IMG/VR virus record: IMGVR_UViG_3300044616_000676
Location: 1 to 64,000 of that record
Origin: a virus
Direction: 5' to 3' (one strand)
Length of the DNA: 64,000 nt
Position 1 is the first letter of the stretch. Each line of letters starts with the position of its first letter. The notes below the pieces were generated by a model. It was not told the origin of the DNA, did no database searches, and saw only the letters and a program-made list of their open reading frames with translations. Position numbers and translations under genes: made by a program. This document shows, in pieces, positions 50,399 through 57,743 of the stretch.

Positions 50399-52677
50399 GC
50401 AATTTTGTTATTGGCCTGTTTTTGGGCCATCATTCTCATTTTGAGAGCATTTTGGGCTGTTTGTTGAGCAAACTTAGCGTCATTCTGAGCAAGTTCCTGA
50501 GCACTCTTTTTGGCCGCAAAGTCAAGTTCAAGGGCTTTCTTTTGAGCGTCCAGCATGGCAATCCGAGCGGCTGCATCAACCGCTTGGCGGTCAGTGGATA
50601 GCATGGGGGATTCACCCTCTTGACTTTCCACACCCGCTTGTTCTGCGGCTTTACGCTGCTGCGCTTCGAGATGCTTCGCACCGTTGATAACCACTTCGCC
50701 AAGCTGTTGCAGTTCTTCTTTGTAAATCTTGAACAGCGGATTGCGCTGCGAGATAAACTGCATGTGTTCTCCGGCGTGCTGCCAGATCATCTGCATTTGA
50801 GGGATGGCCTGCTCCATTTCGATTTGAAGCTGACTCAAAGCGGTATTCACTTCGTCTAGCTTCTGGAGATGCGCTCCAACGTGGATGACGTGGTTCTGGT
50901 TTGGCTCGATGACGGCTGGCTGACCAAGGCCCATCAGGGCATTCTCCATGTTGGCAATCTGGAGGTCCATTGGAGGACGCTGCCCCGGTTGCTTTGGAAC
51001 CAGCATGTTTGCGTAGGCCACATCCGTGTGAGAAGCAAGATAGGTGCGAAGGGCAATCTGTTGACCATCTACATCCAAGCGGTCCATGACGTTCATCACC
51101 GCTCCTGCGGCTGTCCGGCGTTCAAGCACAGAACCTTTGCCAAGTCCTTGATTGATTTCGATGCCATCCACATCCACGGCGTAAATGGCCTCAATTGGCA
51201 CTCCACGCTTGATACAGCGTTTGCGGAACTCCAAAACCTCTTTCCAGCCACCATGACCAGCGGGGTAATCTCGATTGCACGCACGGCGCACAATTTCTTT
51301 GAAGTCGTTCTTCCAGCTATCGAAGAAAAGGTCAATGCCACCTGTGGCAAGACGGCCTTGAACAGCGTTTGCGCTTTGGATTTCTTCGGCAGTCTTGGGG
51401 GTTTTGCCGTCCTGACTCATGCCAACACGGAACGAACTTGTCCGCATGTTGAAGATGTTAGTCAGAGAACCGATCGCAGGAATCAAACTGTCCTTAAAAG
51501 GAACGTGTGGAACTTCGGGGAAGGAAGTGCCTTGCAGAACCACATTGTATGGACCGCGAGGCTGAATCATCTGGTCAATGACTGCATCTTCGGAAGAAGC
51601 CTGAATTGCGGGTGTCGCCGCAAAAATGGCTTGGTCCATGAACTTGCAGGTCATCAAGTTCAGCATCACCGAACCGTTGTGGCCGTTCCAACCATTGCCA
51701 CGGAGCGCATAGAAATCACCGTTGCTGCCCACGCCATAGGTGTAGGCAGTGATTAGCTGGCTCATGTGGTTATACACACCTTCGCACTTGTAGAGCCAAT
51801 CACCTTGGCCGTCATAACGACCAATGACATGCGTGATGGTGCCATCTACTTCGGCAATCCATCCGTGGATGAGTTGAACCGTGGTGGCAGAAAGACCGCT
51901 AAAGTAGTCTTGATCCTTGTAGGTTTGTTGAGTTTCCTGCGGATTAGAAGTATCAGGCGAACGCTGTTGAGCGGTCTTAATTGCTTTCAGAACCTCATCG
52001 GGATTCCAGCCAGCTTTGATTGCAGCATCACGATTCTCAATTTTGCGATGCAATTCTGATGGCAGCATCTCAACTTTGCAAACCACCAAGTCAACATCGT
52101 TGATGGTAGCGCGAGTGCGGCGTGGCAGCTTCAAATACTGAAGATCATACACCTTCCAGCGCCAATCATACTTGTCCTCACGGAAAGTGAAAGACACGCC
52201 AAACATGGTAAATTGATGAACGCAAAGCTGGACGTTAAAGTTGAAATCGCTCCAGTTCTTCACCATCCGACTGATTTCTTCGGAGATGATCTGACTCCAA
52301 GCAAGTTTTTGCTGCTCATCGCCAAACTCAGTTGGGACCGTTCCAAATTGGTCAATTGCATGGAAAAGCTGAATATAAGGCTCTTCAACTTCCCGCTGGC
52401 TTTGAGACAAGTAACCAAAGTTGACATTGGTTCGTCCTGCCATCCCATGAATCCGGTCACGGCCTTCGGAAAAAGGAGGGTTGCCGTCCACTTCGGATTG
52501 CACCAATGCCCTTGCTCGCATGGCTTGGAAGTCCGCAATGAACAGACCGTTCCAAACGCTTTGTAGTGCTGATGGGTCTTTTACCCGATTCCGCAAGATG
52601 ATTTCGCCATCCTCGGCGTCCACAATGGGCGGCAAAGTCGAAGGATTGTTAGGGACGTTTGAAAGCTGCAAGGACAT
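50395..52677 (-). CDS. Portal protein
   Basis: 760 residues, the size of short-tailed phage portals. It carries an N-terminal clip-like helical region, central beta segments with VDLVVCKVEMLPSELHRK, and SFTFREDKYDWRWKVYDLQYLKLPRR. The Gln-rich helical C-terminus (AQNDAKFAQQTAQNALKMRMM) suits a barrel. The order portal-scaffold-capsid supports it. Distant from the terminase gene. Confidence 0.8.
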   Translation of the reverse strand: MSLQLSNVPNNPSTLPPIVDAEDGEIILRNRVKDPSALQSVWNGLFIADFQAMRARALVQSEVDGNPPFSEGRDRIHGMAGRTNVNFGYLSQSQREVEEPYIQLFHAIDQFGTVPTEFGDEQQKLAWSQIISEEISRMVKNWSDFNFNVQLCVHQFTMFGVSFTFREDKYDWRWKVYDLQYLKLPRRTRATINDVDLVVCKVEMLPSELHRKIENRDAAIKAGWNPDEVLKAIKTAQQRSPDTSNPQETQQTYKDQDYFSGLSATTVQLIHGWIAEVDGTITHVIGRYDGQGDWLYKCEGVYNHMSQLITAYTYGVGSNGDFYALRGNGWNGHNGSVMLNLMTCKFMDQAIFAATPAIQASSEDAVIDQMIQPRGPYNVVLQGTSFPEVPHVPFKDSLIPAIGSLTNIFNMRTSSFRVGMSQDGKTPKTAEEIQSANAVQGRLATGGIDLFFDSWKNDFKEIVRRACNRDYPAGHGGWKEVLEFRKRCIKRGVPIEAIYAVDVDGIEINQGLGKGSVLERRTAAGAVMNVMDRLDVDGQQIALRTYLASHTDVAYANMLVPKQPGQRPPMDLQIANMENALMGLGQPAVIEPNQNHVIHVGAHLQKLDEVNTALSQLQIEMEQAIPQMQMIWQHAGEHMQFISQRNPLFKIYKEELQQLGEVVINGAKHLEAQQRKAAEQAGVESQEGESPMLSTDRQAVDAAARIAMLDAQKKALELDFAAKKSAQELAQNDAKFAQQTAQNALKMRMMAQKQANNKIA

Positions 52678-52721
52678 TTAACAAAGTATGCTCAAAGTGA
52701 GGCATAACAAGCCGATTGTTT

Positions 52722-52746
52722 GCTTGACTACTCCAATGCGTCAAGC
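52722..52746 (+). promoter_or_regulatory. Inverted repeat ahead of the HTH gene
   Basis: GCTTGAC (52722-52728) and GTCAAGC (52740-52746) flank an 11-base centre, just before the start at 52762. It may be an operator or a leader hairpin. Confidence 0.4.
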
Positions 52747-52761
52747 ACTCTTTTCACGAAA

Positions 52762-53043
52762 ATGACGGGAAAACCAGCAAGTAGGCAAAGAAAGTGGCAG
52801 CTCAAACAAAGTGAAGCTGGTCTTTGTTCTCTTTGCTCGAAACCTTTACTAAAATGGGGTTTGTGTGAGGATCATGTGGAATTGGCTACCATTCGCAGGC
52901 GGAAAGCCAAAAAAGTAAAGCGTCACTACTTACCCAAAGGGGCATGGGCAAAAGTAGATTGGTCAATGCCACAAAAACAAATTGCCTCCAACATGGGGGT
53001 GTCGGAGGCAACTGTTCGGTATCACCGAAAGAAGGCTAAGTAA
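52762..53043 (+). CDS. Zinc-knuckle plus helix-turn-helix protein (93 aa)
   Basis: Start chosen at MTGKPASRQRKW. CSLCSKPLLKWGLCEDH gives a small zinc site; the C-terminal PQKQIASNMGVSEATVRYHRKKAK is a helix-turn-helix. These pieces resemble the non-catalytic parts of homing endonucleases or a small regulator. A lone rightward gene between the portal and the tRNA-like array. Confidence 0.6.
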   Translation: MTGKPASRQRKWQLKQSEAGLCSLCSKPLLKWGLCEDHVELATIRRRKAKKVKRHYLPKGAWAKVDWSMPQKQIASNMGVSEATVRYHRKKAK

Positions 53044-53046
53044 AAT

Positions 53047-53149
53047 TGGCGAGCGCGGCAGGATTCGAACCTGCATCCGATTGGCTTCGTAATCAGACAA
53101 GCGAAGGTGTTTTATCGCTCCCTGATGTTGCTTCTGCAACCACGCGCTC
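53047..53149 (-). tRNA. tRNA-like unit 1 (no canonical anticodon loop)
   Basis: Read on the minus strand. Seven-pair acceptor GAGCGCG/CGCGCTC with encoded GCCA end, and a perfect T arm GCAGG-TTCGAAT-CCTGC. The D-position hairpin is GTTGC-AGAA-GCAAC, without the GG of real D loops. In place of the anticodon arm there is a two-storey stem, ATCAG/CTGAT and AGCGA/TCGCT, with a ten-base loop TAAAACACCT. 103 nt instead of about 76-90. No standard anticodon can be assigned. Confidence 0.6.
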
Positions 53150-53153
53150 AAAT

Positions 53154-53250
53154 TGATGCCTGCCGCCGCAAGAGTCCCCCGAAAATTTCCGAAGGCGTAT
53201 GCCCCCTTGCGCTTGAAGGCCGTTCTCGTCTAGCATAGGAACGGCAGGCA
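53154..53250 (-). ncRNA. tRNA-like unit 2 (degenerate or divergent)
   Basis: A nine-pair terminal helix TGCCTGCCG/CGGCAGGCA closes the unit. A GTTC/GAAC hairpin stands in the D position, CCTT-7-AAGG in the anticodon position, and a G/C-rich hairpin near the 3' side replaces a T arm. The 3' end is ATCA where units 1 and 3 have GCCA and ACCA, and all three are followed by AATTT. It lies 3-4 bases from each neighbour. Confidence 0.45.
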
Positions 53251-53253
53251 AAT

Positions 53254-53365
53254 TGGTGACTCAGGCTGGAATTGCACCAGCTATTGCAAGGCCCTTCAGT
53301 GGCTTCTTTATCTTGCTTTCGCCACTGGACGGAAGGCTGCGTGTCACTTTCCACGCCGCTGAGTC
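53254..53365 (-). tRNA. tRNA-like unit 3 (no canonical anticodon loop)
   Basis: Minus strand. Acceptor GACTCAG/CTGAGTC with encoded ACCA, D-position stem GCGTG/CACGC, and T arm GCTGG-TGCAATT-CCAGC (T loop slightly atypical). The anticodon arm is replaced by a long arm, GCCTT../AAGGGC then CAGTGGC/GCCACTG, with a 17-base purine-rich loop. 112 nt. The same departure from the tRNA plan as unit 1. Confidence 0.55.
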
Positions 53366-53378
53366 AAAATGTCAAAGA

Positions 53379-53612
53379 TCATTTCTTCTTCACGCTTTTG
53401 CTTCCGACACAACCCCATTTCTTACGAGACAGGGCGTTAGGCGAATTGCGGTCTGAACGCCAGTCGCCCTTGATGTTGTTGCTGCGAGCACAGTAAGCAT
53501 CTGCACGCTTGCTGCCGATAGGTCCGATTTTGCTACCCTTCTGTCCGTATTTGACAGTCTTGGTTCGACCCGTCGAGGGATTCTTAACGGTCTTTGAGAA
53601 TTTCTTTTCCAT
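53379..53612 (-). CDS. Small basic conserved phage protein (77 aa)
   Basis: Very basic; ends with DAYCARSNNIKGDWRSDRNS and PNALSRKKWGCVGSKS. The SPNxLSRKKW ending is recurrent in small phage and cyanophage proteins of unknown function (DUF6321-like, from memory). It ends 13 bases before the tRNA-like array and probably shares its transcript. Confidence 0.65.
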   Translation of the reverse strand: MEKKFSKTVKNPSTGRTKTVKYGQKGSKIGPIGSKRADAYCARSNNIKGDWRSDRNSPNALSRKKWGCVGSKSVKKK

Positions 53613-53630
53613 ATCGTGTTAGTGTCAGAT

Positions 53631-54041
53631 TTAAGACAGCGAGAGACGCTGCTTGATTTGGTATTGCCTCTTCTCAGAATTATCACAAATTCCTTGAAGA
53701 AGATTCTGCGTGCCTTGTGTAGCTTTAGGTGTGGCTTTGTCAATTAAATCACACAAATCTTTTTCCCCTTTGAGGATGATGCGAAGAAAAACATCTGCTT
53801 TGGTTTCATCAGGAGAAACACTGGACATCTCGGCAGCAGTCTTATTGATCTTGCTGATGCTGATAGTCTCGGTGCCAAAACCGATGATGCGCTCGATGAT
53901 GTCATCGTATGCGGCCTCATAGTCAGGGTAAAGTTTGCCAAAGAACTTGTGGTCTTCAAAGAAGGTTGGTCCTTTGATGACGTTGTGAGCGCGATGGGCA
54001 AGAAACTGGAGGGCGCGAAGGAGGGTGGCGATAGAACTCAT
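53631..54041 (-). CDS. Dps/ferritin-like protein (136 aa)
   Basis: RAHNVIKGPTFFEDHKFF (H19, H31) followed by YEAAYDDIIERI (D46, E50) reproduces the spacing of the Dps core HW.V.G..F...H...D...D.IAER. In cellular Dps these residues form the inter-subunit ferroxidase site. The Asp four residues after the second His is replaced by Gly35, so iron oxidation may be reduced. Lacks the basic N-terminal tail of DNA-binding Dps. May detoxify iron/peroxide or coat DNA. Confidence 0.75.
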   Translation of the reverse strand: MSSIATLLRALQFLAHRAHNVIKGPTFFEDHKFFGKLYPDYEAAYDDIIERIIGFGTETISISKINKTAAEMSSVSPDETKADVFLRIILKGEKDLCDLIDKATPKATQGTQNLLQGICDNSEKRQYQIKQRLSLS

Positions 54042-54050
54042 GGCAAAAGA

Positions 54051-54230
54051 CTATTCTGATTTAGAATTTACGCAAAGCAAGTTTCTAGCTTGGGTGAATC
54101 CAGCCGAGTAGGACTTGGCTTTTTCAATGAGAATCTGGCGGGTATGCTGGTAGTTCATCCAAAGAACAAACCAAACCCAGGGGATGCTGATGGTGATTGC
54201 GCCAATGGCGTAGTCTTTAAGTTCAATCAT
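54051..54230 (-). CDS. Small membrane protein (59 aa)
   Basis: MIELKDYAIGAITISIPWVW then FVLWMNYQHTRQIL: one membrane helix at about 8-24 with a basic cytoplasmic tail. The start at 54230 lacks a clear ribosome-binding site. Ten bases before the Dps-like gene start. Confidence 0.5.
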   Translation of the reverse strand: MIELKDYAIGAITISIPWVWFVLWMNYQHTRQILIEKAKSYSAGFTQARNLLCVNSKSE

Positions 54231-54276
54231 ATTTGGGTAAAAATGACTTTAACGGTGCTTGATTCGAGACGTTTGA

Positions 54277-54558
54277 TTAGTGATCAAAACTTGAAGGCAG
54301 TTGAGCAGTTACCTTGCCAATCAGTTTCTTGGTCCAAGGACGCTTACCACTTTCCAACATATAGATGTAATTGACTTTTACACCGCAAATTTCAGCGAAG
54401 TCTCTGCGTGAAACTCCAAGGTGAAGCCGGAGTGCATACATAAACTTGCGAGCGCACTCTTCATGCTTTTTGGCCTGCTCCACGCATTGAAGATACGAGG
54501 CTTCATTTTCCTGCATGAGCTTGTAAAGCTCTGGTTCATTTTTTTCTAGTGATGTCAT
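54277..54558 (-). CDS. Helix-turn-helix regulator (93 aa)
   Basis: The start at 54558 (MTSLEKNEPELYK) overlaps the upstream stop by ATGA. LGVSRRDFAEICGVKVNYIYMLESGKR is an XRE-type helix-turn-helix in the C-terminal half. Coupled to a winged-helix replication-like protein. Confidence 0.7.
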   Translation of the reverse strand: MTSLEKNEPELYKLMQENEASYLQCVEQAKKHEECARKFMYALRLHLGVSRRDFAEICGVKVNYIYMLESGKRPWTKKLIGKVTAQLPSSFDH

Positions 54559-55280
54559 GTGTAAATCATGCTGTAGTTTTTGCACAAAGATGTGCGGATG
54601 TCGGAGCAAATTTGATCTGGCGTTTTGCCTTTGTTGATCGCCCTTTGAACCTGACGCTGAAGGGTTAATACAATTTTTGTGTCAATCAAGACTTTACGGC
54701 ACTCCGAACGATTTGTTTCCTCTCTGGCGATCTCAATTCGACGGCGAACAAAGTCCTGAAAATCTTCAACCATTTGCTCGGACCACCCATTGATGATTAG
54801 CTGGCTGTTAATCATGGCTTCAACCATGTCCAATTTCTGCCTATGCTTCTTCAGCCAATCAGGAATCGCATGGTCTTGAACGTAGATTTCTGGCAATTTG
54901 GGAGCCAAGTGTCCAACCCCCATTTGCTTCCAAGCATCATAAAAGGGCTTCGGATTGGATTTGGTTGCCCCCCAATGGTCTTGGATTGCTATCCAGACTT
55001 TGTTTTGACCGGGGCTTTTGACAGAAAGCGTCTTGACCGTGGTGACGAGATACATCGGAAGAAGCAGTTTGGTCGCCTTCATGCGGATCACCCGATTCTC
55101 AAAAACGTCGAAATCGGAATAATGGTAGTTGACCCCAGCTGCACATGAGATGGCATCTAAGTCAAAAATCACCACACCAGCAGGGTCCGCCATCTCCCAA
55201 AGGATGCGATACAACAACTTGTGAGAATGCCCAAGATGCGAGAGCGATTGGATTAAATTGTCTTCAATGAGCTTAGGCAT
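54555..55280 (-). CDS. Winged-helix protein paralogous to the replication-initiation-like protein (241 aa)
   Basis: Start at MPKLIEDNLIQSL (55280). Residues 10-115 (HKLLYRILWEMADPAGVVIFDLDAIS...LSVKSPGQNKVWIAIQ) share residue spacing with the protein at 6111-6947 (AAKMLWFYVLDHCDNVGIVEIDLQLAS...LSPSCRPHEKILDAIE). The C-terminal half is a basic helical domain. Directly downstream of a 95-nt palindrome that could be its target. Confidence 0.6.
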   Translation of the reverse strand: MPKLIEDNLIQSLSHLGHSHKLLYRILWEMADPAGVVIFDLDAISCAAGVNYHYSDFDVFENRVIRMKATKLLLPMYLVTTVKTLSVKSPGQNKVWIAIQDHWGATKSNPKPFYDAWKQMGVGHLAPKLPEIYVQDHAIPDWLKKHRQKLDMVEAMINSQLIINGWSEQMVEDFQDFVRRRIEIAREETNRSECRKVLIDTKIVLTLQRQVQRAINKGKTPDQICSDIRTSLCKNYSMIYT

Positions 55281-55321
55281 TAAACAAGAATAACACAAAA
55301 TTAGTGTGCCATCAACAGGCT

Positions 55322-55416
55322 GTAACAAAAAGAGTGACTAGGGTATGCTATAGGGCTATATATCAGATGATCTTTCTATATACCCTATGTCATAGGGTAG
55401 TCACATAAATTGTTAC
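55322..55416. repeat. 95-bp symmetric palindrome (hairpin/cruciform)
   Basis: Nested arms about a centre at 55369: GTAACA/TGTTAC outermost, six bases, GTGACTA/TAGTCAC, a symmetric GGG/GGG mismatch, TATG/CATA, TATAGGG/CCCTATG, TATATA/TATATA, and a 14-base loop. AT-rich and intergenic. Candidate replication origin, operator or strong RNA hairpin. Confidence 0.85.
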
Positions 55417-55461
55417 TACTCACAATCAATGAAAACCTACTTTTTCCGTAAGTGGGAATTG

Positions 55462-56058
55462 TCACTGCGGTTCTCCAATTCGGCATTCAGCGGTGTAGAG
55501 GTATTCCAGCGACTCAAAGCGAGGCAGGTTCTCGCAAGGCTTCTCAAACGCCGTGTCCACGCTCAAAACTCGGTTGTTCGGCACAGCAGCAAACCACCCC
55601 TCATTAACTTGCAGTAGGTGTAATTGTTTGTGCTGCTGGAAATCATCGGCCAAAGCATTTCCCGTGAAGTCAATCGTGCAAAGGTAACGCGCAGGCAAAC
55701 GATCTGGATATGGCTTAATCCCACACACATTCAACAGTTGAGCATTCCCACGCTTCCAGATGCCAAACTCATGGACGCAAAACTCCGACGAGAACGTGTC
55801 CCAAGGCTGGATCAGCTCGACATCCGGCATCTCACATGGCTTCCAACAAATCGCCTGTATCGGCAGGCAATACATCGCCCCAGCTATCTCAGGCTCATCA
55901 AAGCGCACCTGAAACTGGAGGCTCGCCGCTTCCTGACACCTTACCCCTAGAATGTGAGCCTTGAGGTATTTGCCGAAGCCGCTTTGGTGGTTTTGGGTGA
56001 ACTCTTTGCGGACGAGGCAATGGACGATGGAGGGTAGGTCGGAGAGAATGTAGGGCAT
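55462..56058 (-). CDS. Hypothetical protein (198 aa)
   Basis: Cys/Trp-rich mixed protein with QFQVRFDEPEIAGAMYCLPI, WDTFSSEFCVHEFGIW and a C-terminus LYTAECRIGEPQ. No recognised motif. First gene downstream of several small leftward genes. Confidence 0.5.
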   Translation of the reverse strand: MPYILSDLPSIVHCLVRKEFTQNHQSGFGKYLKAHILGVRCQEAASLQFQVRFDEPEIAGAMYCLPIQAICWKPCEMPDVELIQPWDTFSSEFCVHEFGIWKRGNAQLLNVCGIKPYPDRLPARYLCTIDFTGNALADDFQQHKQLHLLQVNEGWFAAVPNNRVLSVDTAFEKPCENLPRFESLEYLYTAECRIGEPQ

Positions 56059-56072
56059 GGTATTGGGCTTCG

Positions 56073-56330
56073 TTAGTCATTGTTGGTGATTCGCTCCAAG
56101 CACATCGTGATTTTATCAGGCGGCACAGGTCGCACACGGCAAACTTCCTCAAGAATGACATGCTCGCTTCCCCATGTTTCAGGGTCGCCATCACGCAGAC
56201 ATCCACAGCTTGTAAGCCAAGTGTGAGAAGCGTCTTCAATGATCCACCGCTCAGCAGCGGCAATGCTTTTGAATGGTCCTTCGTTCTTTTGGCCCTCAAC
56301 GGCTATCCAGTATTTTTTGGTCTTTTTCAT
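56073..56330 (-). CDS. Small hypothetical protein (85 aa)
   Basis: Start at MKKTKKYWIAVEGQKN (56330), which lies just after a purine-rich stretch. Contains SIAAAERWIIEDASHTW and CGCLRD. No known family. Confidence 0.5.
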   Translation of the reverse strand: MKKTKKYWIAVEGQKNEGPFKSIAAAERWIIEDASHTWLTSCGCLRDGDPETWGSEHVILEEVCRVRPVPPDKITMCLERITNND

Positions 56331-56360
56331 AGTTTTGTTATATTTCAAATACAGCACTCA

Positions 56361-56606
56361 TCAGCCATGGGGTTGCAGAGATTCAGCCAAAGGTCGCAAA
56401 TCCTCGATAGCAATCTTGATGGCTTCACCAAGACTTACCGCGAGCTGATCCCACGTCTGGTTGCCCCCTCGGTTCTCAATAGCATCGCAAGCCAACGACT
56501 GAACCAAGATGAATAACCGACAGGCAGGATCATCCGTTACTTCATCAAGCGCACCAAGCACCTGCGTAAGACCTTCAGAGAGTATGTTGGGAGGTGGTTC
56601 GTTCAT
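56361..56606 (-). CDS. Small hypothetical protein (81 aa)
   Basis: Helical; LTQVLGALDEVTDDPACRLF and a C-terminal AIKIAIEDLRPLAESL. Five bases after the upstream gene. Function unknown. Confidence 0.5.
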   Translation of the reverse strand: MNEPPPNILSEGLTQVLGALDEVTDDPACRLFILVQSLACDAIENRGGNQTWDQLAVSLGEAIKIAIEDLRPLAESLQPHG

Positions 56607-56610
56607 AAGA

Positions 56611-57162
56611 TTAGTCTAAAATACGGTAAGCAATGATGTCATGGCCTTCTTCAGCGTGGTCCCAATCAAATTTTTTTGCTGGACCAATATCCGTTTCCCC
56701 GTTGCGAAATTTCACCTCACACTTGGTGTCTTCGGGAATCGGACATTTGCTGAGCAGAGGAACGCAGCAAAACAATTCTGATCCGGGATATTCTGGAATC
56801 AAACCCTTACGCTTGGTTCTTTCTTGAATCGGACACCTGTCACCATTCCACAGAATCCAGTCGGGTTCCGTTTTGGTGTCCTCGCATTGGTCGGAACAGA
56901 CTTCTTTCCGCAGTTCCTCGCGGGCTGCTTTCCATAATTGAAAAGCGTCTTCTTCATTGCAGAAAGTAATGCGGTTTACTTTCCACCAAGCATCAAACGC
57001 CTTCCGCTCTTCGTCCTTGGGGAACTCGTAGCCGATGGAGTCGAGGACATGCTTCAAAGCCAGCATCCTTGCCCCCTCTATGCTTTGACCGTTATAAAGT
57101 GCCTTCCTCCGTTTGTAGGCAAACATATCCGCTAGTTCCTTGAGTGTGTAGTTTTTGTTCAT
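56611..57162 (-). CDS. Hypothetical protein with DAFQLWKAARE-type motif (183 aa)
   Basis: KAFDAWWKVNRITFCNEEDAFQLWKAAREEL is the E-AF-x-W-x(n)-E-AFxxWxAA motif shared by many small phage proteins. The C-terminal half is Cys-rich (CPIPEDTKCEVKF) and beta-like. Function unknown. Confidence 0.55.
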   Translation of the reverse strand: MNKNYTLKELADMFAYKRRKALYNGQSIEGARMLALKHVLDSIGYEFPKDEERKAFDAWWKVNRITFCNEEDAFQLWKAAREELRKEVCSDQCEDTKTEPDWILWNGDRCPIQERTKRKGLIPEYPGSELFCCVPLLSKCPIPEDTKCEVKFRNGETDIGPAKKFDWDHAEEGHDIIAYRILD

Positions 57163-57455
57163 GGCTTCAAAATCAGTTCAATCTGCTTAATCACGTTCGC
57201 AAGATACTTGGTCTGCTCCCCCGTCAAATTACCCCCATGAAATCCCAAAAGGGTGCTCAACTGAAGATACACATTCCGCATAATCAACAAAGCCTCCTCC
57301 AGCTTCTTCTCAGCCTTCCCCTCCCGCGCCAGCTTCTCGCAAGCATCGTCTAGCCAAATGCCAATGTCCTCCGGCTCAAGCTGGTCGTCGTGCTCGCCCC
57401 TCCGCCATTTGTTGAAGTATCTTAGATTATCAATGAGTTCAGTTGTCATGTTCAT
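57159..57455 (-). CDS. Small phage protein with LIDNLRYFNKWRRG motif (98 aa)
   Basis: Starts at 57455 (or 57449). The N-terminal LIDNLRYFNKWRRGEHD and the following acidic helix pattern recur in phage early proteins. The C-terminal helix ANVIKQIELILKP is coiled-coil-like. A GTAGAAGATA repeat lies about 55 bases upstream. Confidence 0.6.
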   Translation of the reverse strand: MNMTTELIDNLRYFNKWRRGEHDDQLEPEDIGIWLDDACEKLAREGKAEKKLEEALLIMRNVYLQLSTLLGFHGGNLTGEQTKYLANVIKQIELILKP

Positions 57456-57501
57456 ATCGTAGGACCAACCCCTTCTCACATCCACCTCCATCACGCAAGT
57501 A

Positions 57502-57526
57502 TAAAGTAGAAGATATTATTCAGAGG
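57502..57526 (-). repeat. GTAGAAGATA repeat, copy 1 (candidate phage promoter/operator)
   Basis: TAAAGTAGAAGATA with AGAGG eleven bases later; on the minus strand TATCTTCTACTTTA is followed by TATACT. It lies upstream of the leftward gene starting at 57455. Confidence 0.45.
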
Positions 57527-57740
57527 GTGGCTCAGACGATCCAGCAGACCTACCCCTCGGCATACACCCACACGATTTCGTCTTCCCCCGCTTCAAGTTC
57601 TGATACATCGCCTCCATCCGACACCCACAATCACACTCGCATAACCACTTCGATAACCCATGCAAATTCCGAGAGATAAACGATAAAACAACCAACGACC
57701 CAAATCGCTGACCCTTCAATGACTGTGGCTTGCGTCCCAT
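57516..57740 (-). CDS. Zinc-ribbon DNA-binding-like protein (74 aa)
   Basis: GQRFGSLVVLSF, then KWLCECDCGCRMEAMYQNLKRG and KTKSCGC: the short strand-plus-C4 knuckle present in the N-terminal parts of phage AP2/HNH proteins. Here it stands alone. Probably binds DNA. Confidence 0.65.
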   Translation of the reverse strand: MGRKPQSLKGQRFGSLVVLSFISRNLHGLSKWLCECDCGCRMEAMYQNLKRGKTKSCGCMPRGRSAGSSEPPSE

Positions 57741-57743
57741 AAG

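Noticed and set aside
50869-51756. Rightward frame of 295 codons opposite the portal gene
   Set aside because: Antisense shadow; no motif and no promoter or start context.
53047-53149. Selenocysteine tRNA
   Set aside because: GCCA end and long arms are suggestive, but the acceptor/T helix is 7+5 pairs and no UCA anticodon loop is present.
53047-53365. Single tmRNA
   Set aside because: Each unit closes on itself with its own acceptor, no tag reading frame or pseudoknot series is evident.
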